From Saprospiraceae bacterium (GTDB taxonomy: Bacteria; Bacteroidota; Bacteroidia; Chitinophagales; Saprospiraceae), in contig JADKGL010000029.1 in assembly GCA_016722295.1 (NCBI GenBank), forward strand, positions 248,001 through 312,000: a stretch of 64,000 bases of DNA. Direction: 5' to 3'. Within the stretch, counting starts at the first letter, position 1. Each line of letters starts with the position of its first letter. Position numbers and translations under genes: made by a program. Below are positions 1-8,147 of this stretch, piece by piece. Below the pieces are notes generated by a model. It searched no databases and was not told where the DNA came from. It worked only from the letters and a program-made list of their open reading frames with translations.

Positions 1-14
1 AATAATAGAAACAA

Positions 15-212
15 TTAGATAAACTGTCGAAAAATACATATCCAAATACAGCCGATTATTGAAAACCAAATAAATGTCGGAACTATTTTATCATTTATCG
101 TAAGATTGTCACCAAAGTAAAGAGTTAGAATAGAGGATAATAAAATACAAATAATTGCTATTATCAATAAAATCCTTTCAACTGGTTTTACTTTATTTAA
201 AATTTTTATCAC
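15..212 (-). CDS. Small two-helix membrane protein of unknown function
   Basis: The 65-residue product is not a family I recognise. It has a short basic N-terminus, a strongly hydrophobic stretch at about residues 12-31 and a second at about 45-62, so it is probably a small inner-membrane protein with two transmembrane helices. It reads in the same direction as the cassette genes to its right. Its unit is cut off by the window edge on the left and interrupted by the insertion sequence on the right, so it probably belongs to the leftmost cassette of the array. No function can be assigned. The ORF could also be fortuitous because the region is AT-rich. Confidence 0.45.
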   Translation of the reverse strand: MIKILNKVKPVERILLIIAIICILLSSILTLYFGDNLTINDKIVPTFIWFSIIGCIWICIFRQFI

Positions 213-441
213 AATTCTTGAAGATAATTTTCAATTTTAGGTTTCTACAAAATGTGTCTTGTCCTGAAATTAGTTGACTCATTTTAGCGTTTTCCACAGT
301 GGGATAAGTTGACTGTGTTGACGTTTTTGTTTTATTTGTTCATCTTTGCAGTACCACCTGAAACAGAAGGTGTAAAGTTCTGGGGAGATCTTTTCACTAA
401 GGGATAGGGTGGTGGCTGACGAAGTTTTTACTTTTGATGTT

Positions 442-473
442 AAAGCAACTTCATTTTAGGGGTTGCTTTTTTT
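442..473 (+). terminator. Hairpin followed by a T-run at the left end of the insertion sequence
   Basis: AAAGCAAC (442-449) pairs with GTTGCTTT (462-469), and T residues follow. It lies inside the IS between the transposase stop and the left inverted repeat. It would stop plus-strand read-in most efficiently and is weaker in the other direction. Confidence 0.5.
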
Positions 474-494
474 ATAGTAAAAACTTTTGATGCC

Positions 495-1380
495 TTATGC
501 CTCCATCAAATCTCCCCATCGTTGTTTTGCATAATAGGTTTTCCATTGCCGTTGGAGAATGCCTGTTTGCAAATGTGCTTCATTGGGTGTGAGCCAGTTT
601 ACACTTCGATGAGGTCGTTTGTTGTTATAAAACTCAATGAACTTTTTTATTTCAGTTTTTGCTTGTGCAATATTACAAAAATTTATTTGTTTATCATTAG
701 TAAATTCTTCCTTAATTGTTTTATGAACTCTTTCTGCAACAGCATTTTCTAGTGGGTCACCTGTTTGGGTCATGCTGATATGTATGTTGGCTTTGTTCAA
801 AATGTTAACATAAGAATGACTGCAATATTGAACCCCTCTATCGCTGTGATGAATTAATTTTTCATGTTTATTTTTCCGTTGTTTTAAAGCCATTCTAAGT
901 GCTTCGATACAGCCGTTTACACTTAAGTCTTCATGTACATTATAGCCTACAATTTTGCGTGAATATAAATCGGTAATGATACTTAGGTAACAAAATTTGT
1001 CTAATTGCTTTAGCCATAAATAGGTAATATCACTCACCCATATTTCGTTACAACGCAATGTTATTAAGCCTTCTACAAGATTATCGTATCTATTAAAATG
1101 ATGATAGCTGCAAGTAGTTTTGGTTCTAAATCGTTTGGGTTTGATGAGTAATTTATTGACTCTTAGAAAATCAAAAAACTTATCTCTTCCAATTTTTATA
1201 TGATGTTCAGCAAATTCTTTATTTAAACTTTTGTGTAAATTTCTGCCACTACCACGTTTCCAGATTTCTCTTTTCTTCTGCACTAGCCCAAGTATTACAT
1301 TATGTTGCAAAGCAATTCTTTCCACTGTTTTAAGTTGTTTTGTAGTAGGCTTGCTTTGATTTATTAAAGAACGAACACAT
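495..1380 (-). CDS. IS3-family transposase OrfB (DDE integrase core), one frameshift
   Basis: This is the catalytic transposase of the insertion sequence. The rve integrase core is clear. The three acidic residues appear in WVSDITYL, HSDRG and the NAVAERVHKTIKEE region, and the C-terminal FIEFYNNKRPH motif is typical of IS3 OrfB. The best start is the ATG at 1380, six bases below the end of OrfA, which gives an N-terminus of the usual MCSFF..QAYYK form. That reading needs one A removed from a run of four near 1341-1346. Without this correction only the part from about 1325 is open. With it the protein would have 294 residues. Frameshifting between OrfA and OrfB is common in IS3 elements, but the two ORFs do not overlap here, so this break looks like a mutation or sequencing error. 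Confidence 0.88.
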
Positions 1381-1385
1381 TTCGT

Positions 1386-1813
1386 TTATTTTTTCTTTTG
1401 GTCTTTGTTCTTTAATTGCTGTAATGCTTGGGCTCCAAACTTTTTTACAATATCAATGTCAAATTTTTCTTCAGCAATCTCTACAGCTTTTTGCCACACA
1501 TCGGCACGAAGTTCGGCAATTCGAAGAAGCTCTTTGGTTTCTTTTAATTCTTCTTCGAGTTTTTTGTCGGTGATATTCTTCTTCATGTCGGCAAAATTAG
1601 CAATTTGTTTTACTTGTTTTTCCATAGGATTCAATCCTTGACTTTGTCTTATCCAATACAAAATAGTGGCATTACCTTTGATGCCGTAAAGTTTGGATGC
1701 CTGGTGTTTGTTGAGTTTTCCACTCAATACTTCGTTTACAATTTTTGTTTAAACTCTTCGGTGTAGAAAAGTTTTTGTGGTTCTGCTCTTCTTGAGCTTT
1801 GTTTTTTACTCAT
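1386..1813 (-). CDS. IS3-family OrfA (helix-turn-helix), one frameshift
   Basis: This is the DNA-binding accessory protein of the insertion sequence. The intact part (1386-1727) contains a transposase helix-turn-helix (NKHQASKLYGIKG) followed by a coiled-coil-rich segment rich in Lys and Glu. An upstream ATG at 1813 gives a typical basic N-terminus (MSKKQSSRRAEPQKLFYTEE). It joins the rest only if one A is added to the A-run near 1746-1750. With that base the protein has 142 residues, a normal OrfA length. OrfB follows immediately. The single indel in a homopolymer resembles breaks elsewhere in the window. Confidence 0.82.
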
Positions 1814-1880
1814 TTTTTGCCCTGATTTACGTTGACTTATCCACTTTTTTGGAGTCAACCTATTTCAGGACTATGCAATG

Positions 1881-2015
1881 TCATATAACGGTTTGGGGCT
1901 TGCCGAAGTTGGGGCATTCAAAGCACAAATGTTCAATTAAGCACAATGTTCATTAGGATTCCAATGCTCAAATTTAGTACTTCTGCCCCAATTTTGGCAA
2001 ACCCTTGTTAGGCGC
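1881..2015. repeat. attC-like site 1
   Basis: This palindromic repeat has the left arm TCATATAAC (1881-1889), the inner box GGTTTGGGGCTTGCCGAAG, its partner TTTTGGCAAACCC, and the right arm GTTAGGCGC (2007-2015). The right arm is the exact reverse complement of the left arm of the next repeat (GCGCCTAAC, 3808). The partner of the left arm would lie outside the window. Confidence 0.72.
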
Positions 2016-2667
2016 TGGCAATTTGTTGTCTGAATGCCTCTGTAATTGCGGCATTTTCTAATTCGTTCTTCAATAATTCCATTAAGAGCTGAATGTCCAA
2101 ATGCATACTTTCATATGCAGAATATTGAACACGAAGATAGTCACCGTGAGCAATATTGTTGCGTGAATCAACCAAGTCATCAATTAAACTTTGATACATT
2201 GAAAATTTACTTATATCAAGGTCAAGAACAAAAATGATTTCTTCAAAAACATTGTATCTCAAATTGGATTTTGTCTGTATGATATTTTTTGTTGGTATGT
2301 TAGAATTTTTGTTAATTTCTTTTAGTAAAAAATCAACAGTTTTTGTTTTCTCTTCAATGTTTTTTATTTCTAATCTTCCTAATTTCTTCGTTAAAGACAA
2401 AGCTATAAATTGAGGTTTAAGTTGATTATGTTTTAAGTATTTGTTTGAAACAAATTCTAAATATAGTTCGCAGGATTTTTTTACAAAACCTTCCCAATGA
2501 GCATACAAAATAGGAACAGCAAAACGCAGAGCTGCATTCTGCATAGGACTGTTTGGACTAGGACTTTCAACTTGGTCTTTTATTAGTTTTAATTCCTTTC
2601 GTCTCCAAGCGTAATCTTCTCCAATTAACCTTGTTAGGTCGCTGAATGTAAAAACTTTTTTTGCCAT
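2008..2667 (-). CDS. HEPN-domain protein of the MAE_28990/MAE_18760 type
   Basis: The 219-residue alpha-helical protein carries the HEPN ribonuclease signature R-x4-H at residues 169-174 (DSRNNIAHG). Members of this family are often encoded beside DUF262 proteins in defence loci and are thought to cleave RNA. Here the start codon overlaps the stop of the DUF262 gene (TAATG), so the two are probably translationally coupled and act together. The stop codon (2008-2010) is formed by the attC core GTTA at the cassette boundary, so the gene ends exactly at the recombination site. The family call rests on the motif and context. The RNase activity and any antiphage role are inferred. Confidence 0.75.
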   Translation of the reverse strand: MAKKVFTFSDLTRLIGEDYAWRRKELKLIKDQVESPSPNSPMQNAALRFAVPILYAHWEGFVKKSCELYLEFVSNKYLKHNQLKPQFIALSLTKKLGRLEIKNIEEKTKTVDFLLKEINKNSNIPTKNIIQTKSNLRYNVFEEIIFVLDLDISKFSMYQSLIDDLVDSRNNIAHGDYLRVQYSAYESMHLDIQLLMELLKNELENAAITEAFRQQIASA

Positions 2668-3767
2668 TATTTTCTAAAAAAGTCTTTTGCAAATGGAACT
2701 AATCTTGGAATTCGCGTTTTAGCATTTGAGCCAGAACCAGCATATATGTTGTAAGTTTCTTGTACATATAAATTCTTTATTTTTTCTAAAAGAATCTCAT
2801 TGTCTTCGGGGAAATTATATATTCCTATGTTGGTACCAAGTCCAACCGCTACCGTTTCAAAAGCAGATTCCAAAAACTTTCCCTTAAAATCGGAACCGTC
2901 AAACTTTTTAAAAGACTTTTCGTCAAGTAAATTGTTTAACGCTTCAAATGTTTTTTTAAAATCATTCCCGACTTGTTCAAACGGAAATGAAGCTTCAGTT
3001 AAGATTGATTCATTAACATCATCTAAATAATCACCAACATCTTTTTTATGATTATATGGGAAATAAACTAATGCAATGTATCTTAATAAAAGTTCCATAT
3101 GGTATTGCTCAAAATATAATCTCTCAGAAAGAGAAATAGAATTTTGGAATGGTTGAAACTCTGATAATTCAAAAAACCATTTGTATATAGGTTCATTTAA
3201 CATCAACATTACATTATTTCTAATTTCTTGATTTGACGCATTAGAACCACCCGTATTTAATCTTTGAAAAACTTCGAACTTTGCTCTTTTGTCGGATTCA
3301 CTAAGTATAATTGTGAAGTTAAGTTTTGACCTTTTAAATGATAGTTTTATAGCATCGGGAACTTCTAATTCACCTTCAGCTTTTGATTCCCAAAAATAAC
3401 CGTCAAGGCTCGGCAGATACTTTGTTCCGTTTAATTGAAGCCTTTCTGCTCCTTCAAGTATCCCTAAAAATTGAAAGATTGTCGAAACTCTTTGTAGTCC
3501 GTCAACTAATTCCCATTTCCCTGACGGGTCTTGGAATACAAAAATTGATGGAATTGGAATTCCAAGTAATATAGATTCAATTAGTTTCACTTTTTGACCT
3601 TGTGACCATCTGAAGAGTCTTTGATATGCTGGGCGAATTGTTATTTCTTTACTTGCATAAAGGTTAGCTAATTCACCAATTGACATTGGATAGCTGTCAG
3701 TCTTAAAACTTGTTCTACGATTCTCGATTTCTTTTAACAATATTTCTGCTTGTTCCATATTTTTCAT
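2667..3767 (-). CDS. DUF262 (ParB-like/GmrS-type) protein
   Basis: The 366-residue protein has the N-terminal DUF262 features IRPAYQRLFRW (about residues 45-55) and the family signature DGLQRVSTI (residues 89-97), a ParB/Srx-like nucleotide-binding fold. DUF262 proteins act in type IV-like restriction (GmrSD) and related systems. No C-terminal HNH nuclease is visible, so the nuclease activity probably comes from the coupled HEPN partner downstream. The open frame continues upstream into the attC repeat. I chose the ATG at 3767, and 3758 is a possible alternative, because residues before it are only translated repeat. This is the promoter-proximal gene of a two-gene cassette. Confidence 0.8.
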   Translation of the reverse strand: MKNMEQAEILLKEIENRRTSFKTDSYPMSIGELANLYASKEITIRPAYQRLFRWSQGQKVKLIESILLGIPIPSIFVFQDPSGKWELVDGLQRVSTIFQFLGILEGAERLQLNGTKYLPSLDGYFWESKAEGELEVPDAIKLSFKRSKLNFTIILSESDKRAKFEVFQRLNTGGSNASNQEIRNNVMLMLNEPIYKWFFELSEFQPFQNSISLSERLYFEQYHMELLLRYIALVYFPYNHKKDVGDYLDDVNESILTEASFPFEQVGNDFKKTFEALNNLLDEKSFKKFDGSDFKGKFLESAFETVAVGLGTNIGIYNFPEDNEILLEKIKNLYVQETYNIYAGSGSNAKTRIPRLVPFAKDFFRK

Positions 3768-3807
3768 TTGTTGTCTAACTGTCTGTTGATGCTGTGTCAC
3801 TTTGCTT

Positions 3808-3943
3808 GCGCCTAACGGTCTGGGGCTTGGCGAAGTGGGGGAAATCGAAGCACAAATGTTCAATTAACCACAAATGTTGATAGAAGTACGAATGTTCAAA
3901 TTTAGCACTTCTGCCCCCATTTTGCCAAACCCTTGTTGGTGGC
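3808..3943. repeat. attC-like site 2
   Basis: A 136-bp palindromic repeat with arms GCGCCTAAC (3808-3816) and GTTGGTGGC (3935-3943). The inner boxes are TGGGGCTTGGCGAAG and TTTTGCCAAACCC. The centre contains repeated AAATGTTCAA-like words. The left arm matches the opening arm of the cassette at 2007, and the right arm matches the closing arm at 4773. Confidence 0.78.
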
Positions 3944-3950
3944 TGGGCTT

Positions 3951-4727
3951 TTATCGAGCATTTATGACTTCTGCAATTTCATCTGCGATTTCGTCAACTG
4001 TGTAAACTGCCGTGTTTCTTGCTACTTTGTCTGCAAGTGACGGGCTGTAATCAATTACTTCTTGTTTGGTAATGTCGTGCCAAATTGGAAGTACAACTTG
4101 TTGTCCACTTACGGACTTTGTAATAATTCCATCTAATTCATAATTTGTCCAACCTTTTCGTATGAAATTTTTTGAAAGAACAACAATACCGAACCTACTA
4201 TTTGCAAGTCCTTTATCTATTTTCTGTCTTAAACTATCACCAATTTTTAATTCAAATTCGTCAAACCAAACTTTAAGATTTTTACTTTGTAACGCAATTG
4301 CCAAAGGTCTTACAACTTCATCTTTATCTTCTGAAGCGTGAGAAATAAATACATCATACTTTCTCAAAATTGGTTCTTCACCAAAGCCTGCTGGAATTTC
4401 TCGGTCTTGAACCAAAGAAGGAACAGTTGATAATCTTGGTTGTCTAGCTTGTGGTAGTCGTCCGGGCAAAACTCTTACAGAAGAACTTACTCGTCCTGAA
4501 TAACCACCCAAATCAACAGTTACATACCATCTACCTGACCTTGGAACTGGAATTCTAAATGGTGAGCTTGTTACGTGTCCACCATAATAAGAATGTTGTC
4601 TGCCTGATTTATAGCTTGAAAAATTTGAACTGTCCATAAGTTTAACATTTGCAGAATTACCTTTCAATGTAACTTCTACAATTTCTCCACCGTTTAAATT
4701 CCCTATGTCATAAGATTGGTATTGCAT
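3951..4727 (-). CDS. DUF1883-TIR domain protein
   Basis: The 258-residue cytoplasmic protein has an N-terminal DUF1883-like beta domain (about residues 1-88, ending in a GRWYVTVDLGG-type segment). A Pro/Arg-rich linker follows, then a TIR domain from about residue 123 (YDVFISHASEDKD). The presumed NADase glutamate is E197 in GWTNYELDG. Bacterial TIR domains cleave NAD+ in several abortive defence systems. DUF1883-TIR fusions are known as an architecture, but their sensor is not established. This is the only gene of its cassette. It starts at an ATG 46 bp inside the repeat at 4773. The defence role is inferred. Confidence 0.82.
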   Translation of the reverse strand: MQYQSYDIGNLNGGEIVEVTLKGNSANVKLMDSSNFSSYKSGRQHSYYGGHVTSSPFRIPVPRSGRWYVTVDLGGYSGRVSSSVRVLPGRLPQARQPRLSTVPSLVQDREIPAGFGEEPILRKYDVFISHASEDKDEVVRPLAIALQSKNLKVWFDEFELKIGDSLRQKIDKGLANSRFGIVVLSKNFIRKGWTNYELDGIITKSVSGQQVVLPIWHDITKQEVIDYSPSLADKVARNTAVYTVDEIADEIAEVINAR

Positions 4728-4772
4728 ATGTTATTTGTTCTTTTGTCTGTTAAAGTAGGGTCTGGTAGCCTT

Positions 4773-4908
4773 GCCACCAACGGTTTTGGGCTTGCCGAAG
4801 GTGGGGAATTTGAAATACTAATGCTCAAATTTACGATAATGCTCAATTGAATTCCAAATGCTCAACCTTGCGATTTTGCCCCACTTTTGGCAAACCCATG
4901 TTAGTGGC
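4773..4908. repeat. attC-like site 3
   Basis: A 136-bp repeat with arms GCCACCAAC (4773-4781) and GTTAGTGGC (4900-4908). The inner boxes are TTGGGCTTGCCGAAGG and CTTTTGGCAAACCC. Each arm pairs perfectly with the arm at the far end of the neighbouring cassette. Confidence 0.78.
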
Positions 4909-4963
4909 AGTTTTATTTCTTGTCTAAAAGTTTAATAAATTCTTCGTGTTCTCTTGTTGCGTC

Positions 4964-5725
4964 TTAATCTATTTCAACTTTAAAGTTGTCAAAATATTCA
5001 TTTGCGATTTTTGTAAAATCTTCTATTGTCAATTTCAATTTCTTGTCTTCATTGTAAAGCTTAAAAATGTAGTTTTCAAAATTGTTTAATCGTGGAAATA
5101 TTATTTCGTCTTTACTAACATTTTCATTGTGTGGTGAAATAAATTTAATAAGTTCTTTATCAGATAGCAACTTGTCAGTTTCTATATTTTCACAATAGCT
5201 TTCCCAAAACATAAGTAATGTAAGTTTTGAAATTATGTCATTGTTATTATTTAATTTGTCTAAATATTTTTCTACTTTCTTTGAACCTAACCATTCTAAT
5301 TCACTCAAACATCTATGAGCTAAAATTGGACTTTTTTCAGCAAATTGTTCTTCATAGGCTTTTTCTAAATAAATAGCATTTTCTATTTGTGAGAACTTTC
5401 CAAAGGTAAAAATCGTCCAACTACAATTACTAAAATCGTTTGAATATAAATTTCTGTCTAGCGATAAAAAAAATCCTTGTTCTTTTAATTCTTTATAATA
5501 TTCTTCTTTCTCATTTTTCGTTAAATTAGAACCAATGTAAAAATCTCTTGCAATTGTGGTTATTTCAGCATAGTTTAAGTTATCGTTCTCTTTCCACTCA
5601 ATTTTCAACCAATTCATTATATGATTTACAATTTCTGCAATGCTATATTCTTGCAAAATATGTCTTAATTGACAGTCATATTTTCCAATATATTCTTGTT
5701 CTAATTTCTTTAAGAGTTTGTCCAT
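4964..5725 (-). CDS. Unrecognised 253-residue cassette protein
   Basis: I do not recognise this family. The protein is mostly alpha-helical, acidic and rich in Lys, Glu, Asn and Leu. It has no signal peptide and no transmembrane segment. An aromatic patch (SWTIFTFGKFSQIENA) lies near residue 110, and a helix-rich segment follows (RCLSELEWLGSKKVEKYLD). This resembles the general appearance of immunity or helical-repeat proteins, but that is only an impression. It is the sole gene between attC-like sites 3 and 4, starts at an ATG 21 bp inside the right-hand repeat and is intact. About 55 bp of non-coding sequence separates its stop from the left repeat. Confidence 0.7.
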   Translation of the reverse strand: MDKLLKKLEQEYIGKYDCQLRHILQEYSIAEIVNHIMNWLKIEWKENDNLNYAEITTIARDFYIGSNLTKNEKEEYYKELKEQGFFLSLDRNLYSNDFSNCSWTIFTFGKFSQIENAIYLEKAYEEQFAEKSPILAHRCLSELEWLGSKKVEKYLDKLNNNNDIISKLTLLMFWESYCENIETDKLLSDKELIKFISPHNENVSKDEIIFPRLNNFENYIFKLYNEDKKLKLTIEDFTKIANEYFDNFKVEID

Positions 5726-5745
5726 TTGTTGAGTTCTGTGAAATT

Positions 5746-5881
5746 GCCACTAACGGTTTTGGGCTTGCCGAAGGTGGGGAATTTGAAATACGAATGCTCA
5801 AATTTACGATAATGCTCAATAGAATTCCAAATGCTCAAACCTACGATTCTGCCCCACTTTTGGCAAACCCATGTTACCTGC
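5746..5881. repeat. attC-like site 4
   Basis: A 136-bp repeat with arms GCCACTAAC (5746-5754) and GTTACCTGC (5873-5881). The interior is nearly identical to site 3. The left arm pairs with GTTAGTGGC at 4900, and the right arm pairs with GCAGGTAAC at 6571. Confidence 0.78.
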
Positions 5882-6557
5882 TGGCTTTTTTTAGTTTATT
5901 GTTTAGTATATCTGTTATCTTTCCTGTACCAATAATTCTTGAACCTTCTCTAAATTCAAAAGGCATTCCTTCTGTCAACCTGTTTGAAAAATGTTCAACG
6001 GCTATAATTCTTAAACTTGCTACAACCGTTTCTCCTGGATAAACAACATCTTTATTTAGAAATGTTTGTTGTCCTGAAGTCTGCATTTCGTCAAAGTCAA
6101 ATTTGATTTGAGGTCTGTAACCAGTTGCAAAAACGGGTGTCTTTCTTCCTCCTTCTTCGGTTGTCAGATATTTTAAGTTTGCAATAAAGTCTATGTTTTG
6201 TAATTGTTTTTCATAGTGTGTAAGAATAGTTTCAACAATTTTCTGAAAGTCTGTTTCGTTGCAAAATCTTTCAGAAATATCTATCATTTCAATTATTGAA
6301 TTTCCTGCTTCATGTCGCCACGCTTTGTTAATATCAAATTGTTTTCCAGCTATTTTTTCTTTTGTCAAAGGCGAACCAAAAAAATCTAAAAGTTCTTTAA
6401 TAAAATCTAAAAGTTCTGTCTGATTAAAAGTGTCCCAGTCTCTAAAAGCGTTTACGAATAATTGTGCAATGTCTTTTAGTTTGTTTTCACTTTTGTCAAT
6501 AAGTACTAATGTTTCTAATTGCGTTATTGTTTTCAAACTTTCTTTATTTGGTAGCAT
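5874..6557 (-). CDS. Cassette protein with an EF-Tu domain III-like C-terminus
   Basis: The 227-residue protein has two parts. Residues 1-120 are helical and unrecognised. Residues about 126-217 strongly resemble the third domain of elongation factor Tu: LTTEEGGRKTP corresponds to the EF-Tu EGGRHTPF region, GYRPQIKF matches GYRPQFYF, YPGETV matches MPGDNV, and EFREGSRIIGTGKI matches the REGGRTVGAGVV segment. The GTPase domain and domain II are absent, so it cannot act as an elongation factor. It might mimic or bind the partners of EF-Tu, for example toxins that use it. That is inference. I chose the ATG at 6557 because upstream residues are translated repeat. The stop codon lies in the attC core (GTTA, 5873). 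Confidence 0.72.
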   Translation of the reverse strand: MLPNKESLKTITQLETLVLIDKSENKLKDIAQLFVNAFRDWDTFNQTELLDFIKELLDFFGSPLTKEKIAGKQFDINKAWRHEAGNSIIEMIDISERFCNETDFQKIVETILTHYEKQLQNIDFIANLKYLTTEEGGRKTPVFATGYRPQIKFDFDEMQTSGQQTFLNKDVVYPGETVVASLRIIAVEHFSNRLTEGMPFEFREGSRIIGTGKITDILNNKLKKASR

Positions 6558-6570
6558 CGGTTTTAAGCTT

Positions 6571-6706
6571 GCAGGTAACGGTTTTGGGCTTGCCGAAGGT
6601 GGGGATTTTGAAATACGAATGTTCAAATTTACGATAATGCTCAATAGAATTCCAATTGTTGAGGCTTGCAATTCTGCCCCACTTTTGGCAAACCCATGTT
6701 GTGCGT
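6571..6706. repeat. attC-like site 5
   Basis: A 136-bp repeat with arms GCAGGTAAC (6571-6579) and GTTGTGCGT (6698-6706). The interior is closely related to sites 3 and 4. The right arm pairs with ACGCACAAC at 8148. Confidence 0.78.
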
Positions 6707-6713
6707 TCGGCTT

Positions 6714-8116
6714 TTATTCTTCATTTAGTCTTGTCAAAAAACTATTGATTTCGTCAAAATCTTTTATCCAAATTACATTTAATCCGAGTTTTCTAGCATC
6801 TTGTTCCTCCAAAAGTTCGGTCATATAAATAAAGTTATTTGTAAAAAATTTTTGTCGCCACTTAATTCTGACTTCTCTAATTTTTCTTTTATTTCATCTG
6901 TACTGTATCTTCTTTTAAAGATATAATGACGCAATTGTTTGTCAGGGTTTTTTCGCATTGACACATCGAGTAAACGTCTTAAATTGGGGTCTGTCAAACT
7001 TATGCCTACCAGTAAACAAGTATTATTATTCAAGTGGTTCAATTGAACCAAATTGCTCCAACTGAAAGGTTCTATGAATTGAGAGTGATAAGCATCTTCT
7101 GAAAAAACAATTTCATTTTGCTCCGTGAGTTTCTGTCCACGTGGTAAATATCCGTGTGGGTGATAAATAGGAATCTCGGAATTTAATGCCCTTTGTCCTT
7201 CACTGTGAATTGGTCTATGTTTAATTCTATTTTTAATTAAATTCTTTTCAATTAAATCATCAAAGTTGAATGTAATTATAGAGTTTAAGGTTTTTCTTTC
7301 CCGTTGTGGTCTGCATAGTTCAACTATTGTATTTAGAATATCACTATCACTTGGGTTATTTTGATATAATGCTTCTCTAACATCTTCTAAAAATGATTCA
7401 CCTAATCCATTCTTTAAGTATTGTCCAACTATTAAAGAAGAAACTCCAAATTCATCATAATAAAACTCTGCTAATTGTCTTTGTTTTTTAGGGTCAATTG
7501 AAAAATCTCCAAGTTGCTTATCAACTAAATTTTGAAGTAAGCCTTTAAGCAAAAAACTCCAATTCGGGATACCTGCTTTTATTGAAACTCCTGCTCCACA
7601 AAATAAACACAAACTACCCTTCTTAAACTCTTCTTTAATCTCTTTTAAATAATTGTCATTTATTTTTTTTGTTTCTTCTGGGTTAAATTCTTTAATCGCT
7701 AATTTTTGTTGTTGGTCTTGATTTAAACGTTTAATTAACCCTTTATATCCATTATCAAAACTTTTTGAGAAATCTATTAATTGTCTTCTTGAAAATTCTC
7801 TCAATACTGGAAATTCAAAAGCATATTCGTCAATTGCAATTGGAATTATAGTTTGCTTTTCACTTTTAATTTCTCTAAAAACAACTCTATCTAATTCTAT
7901 CATTAGATATTTTGATTTGACTGAATATTTTGATAGGACAATTAAATAATAATCAAACTCTTCGAGTTTCCTCATCATTATTCTTTCTATATTTCCACCC
8001 ATTTCTAACGAATGCTCATCAAAATAGATTTTGATATTCTTTTCATTAGAAAGTCGTTCTTTCAGTTGCAATGCAAATTCTCTGTCTCTTTCTGAATATG
8101 ATATAAATACTTTCAT
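6714..8116 (-). CDS. TIR-SIR2 fusion protein, one frameshift near the C-terminus
   Basis: The N-terminal TIR domain (about residues 1-135, MKVFISYSERDREFA) has a candidate catalytic Glu at residue 74 (YLMIELDR). A SIR2-type domain runs from about residue 165 to the end, with the NAD-binding motif FCGAGVSIKAGIP (172-184), the ITFNFDDLIE motif and the His-containing PIYHPHGYLP. Both folds hydrolyse NAD+ in known antiphage systems, so the protein may be a double NADase effector. That role is inferred. The first frame stops at 6821. The next frame continues with FTNNFIYMTELLEEQDARK to a stop at 6714, the normal end for this family. Adding one T to the T-run near 6845-6852 restores a 467-residue protein. 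Confidence 0.8.
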
Positions 8117-8147
8117 TTACAATTAGTTTGGGTGTTTCTGTAAGCTG

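Larger units (their letters stand above)
261..1871 (-). mobile_element. IS3-family insertion sequence with two ORFs and imperfect terminal inverted repeats
   Basis: The ends are imperfect inverted repeats. The left end (261-280, beginning GTCCTGAAAT) matches the reverse complement of the right end (1852-1871) at about 18 of 20 positions. Inside are two minus-strand ORFs in the order typical of IS3 elements: a helix-turn-helix OrfA and a DDE transposase OrfB. I could not identify a convincing target-site duplication. Each ORF carries one single-base indel in an A-run, so this copy is either inactive or mis-assembled. The right end lies only about 10 bp from the attC-like repeat at 1881, so the element inserted within the leftmost cassette. 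Confidence 0.9.

Noticed and set aside
255..1880. Target-site duplication of the insertion sequence
   Set aside because: The bases next to the two inverted repeats do not match convincingly at either 3 or 4 bp.
3767..3863. Upstream extension of the DUF262 reading frame to an ATG at 3863
   Set aside because: The extra residues are translated attC-like repeat. Similar extensions occur at 6557-6671 and 10299-10611, so internal ATGs were chosen.
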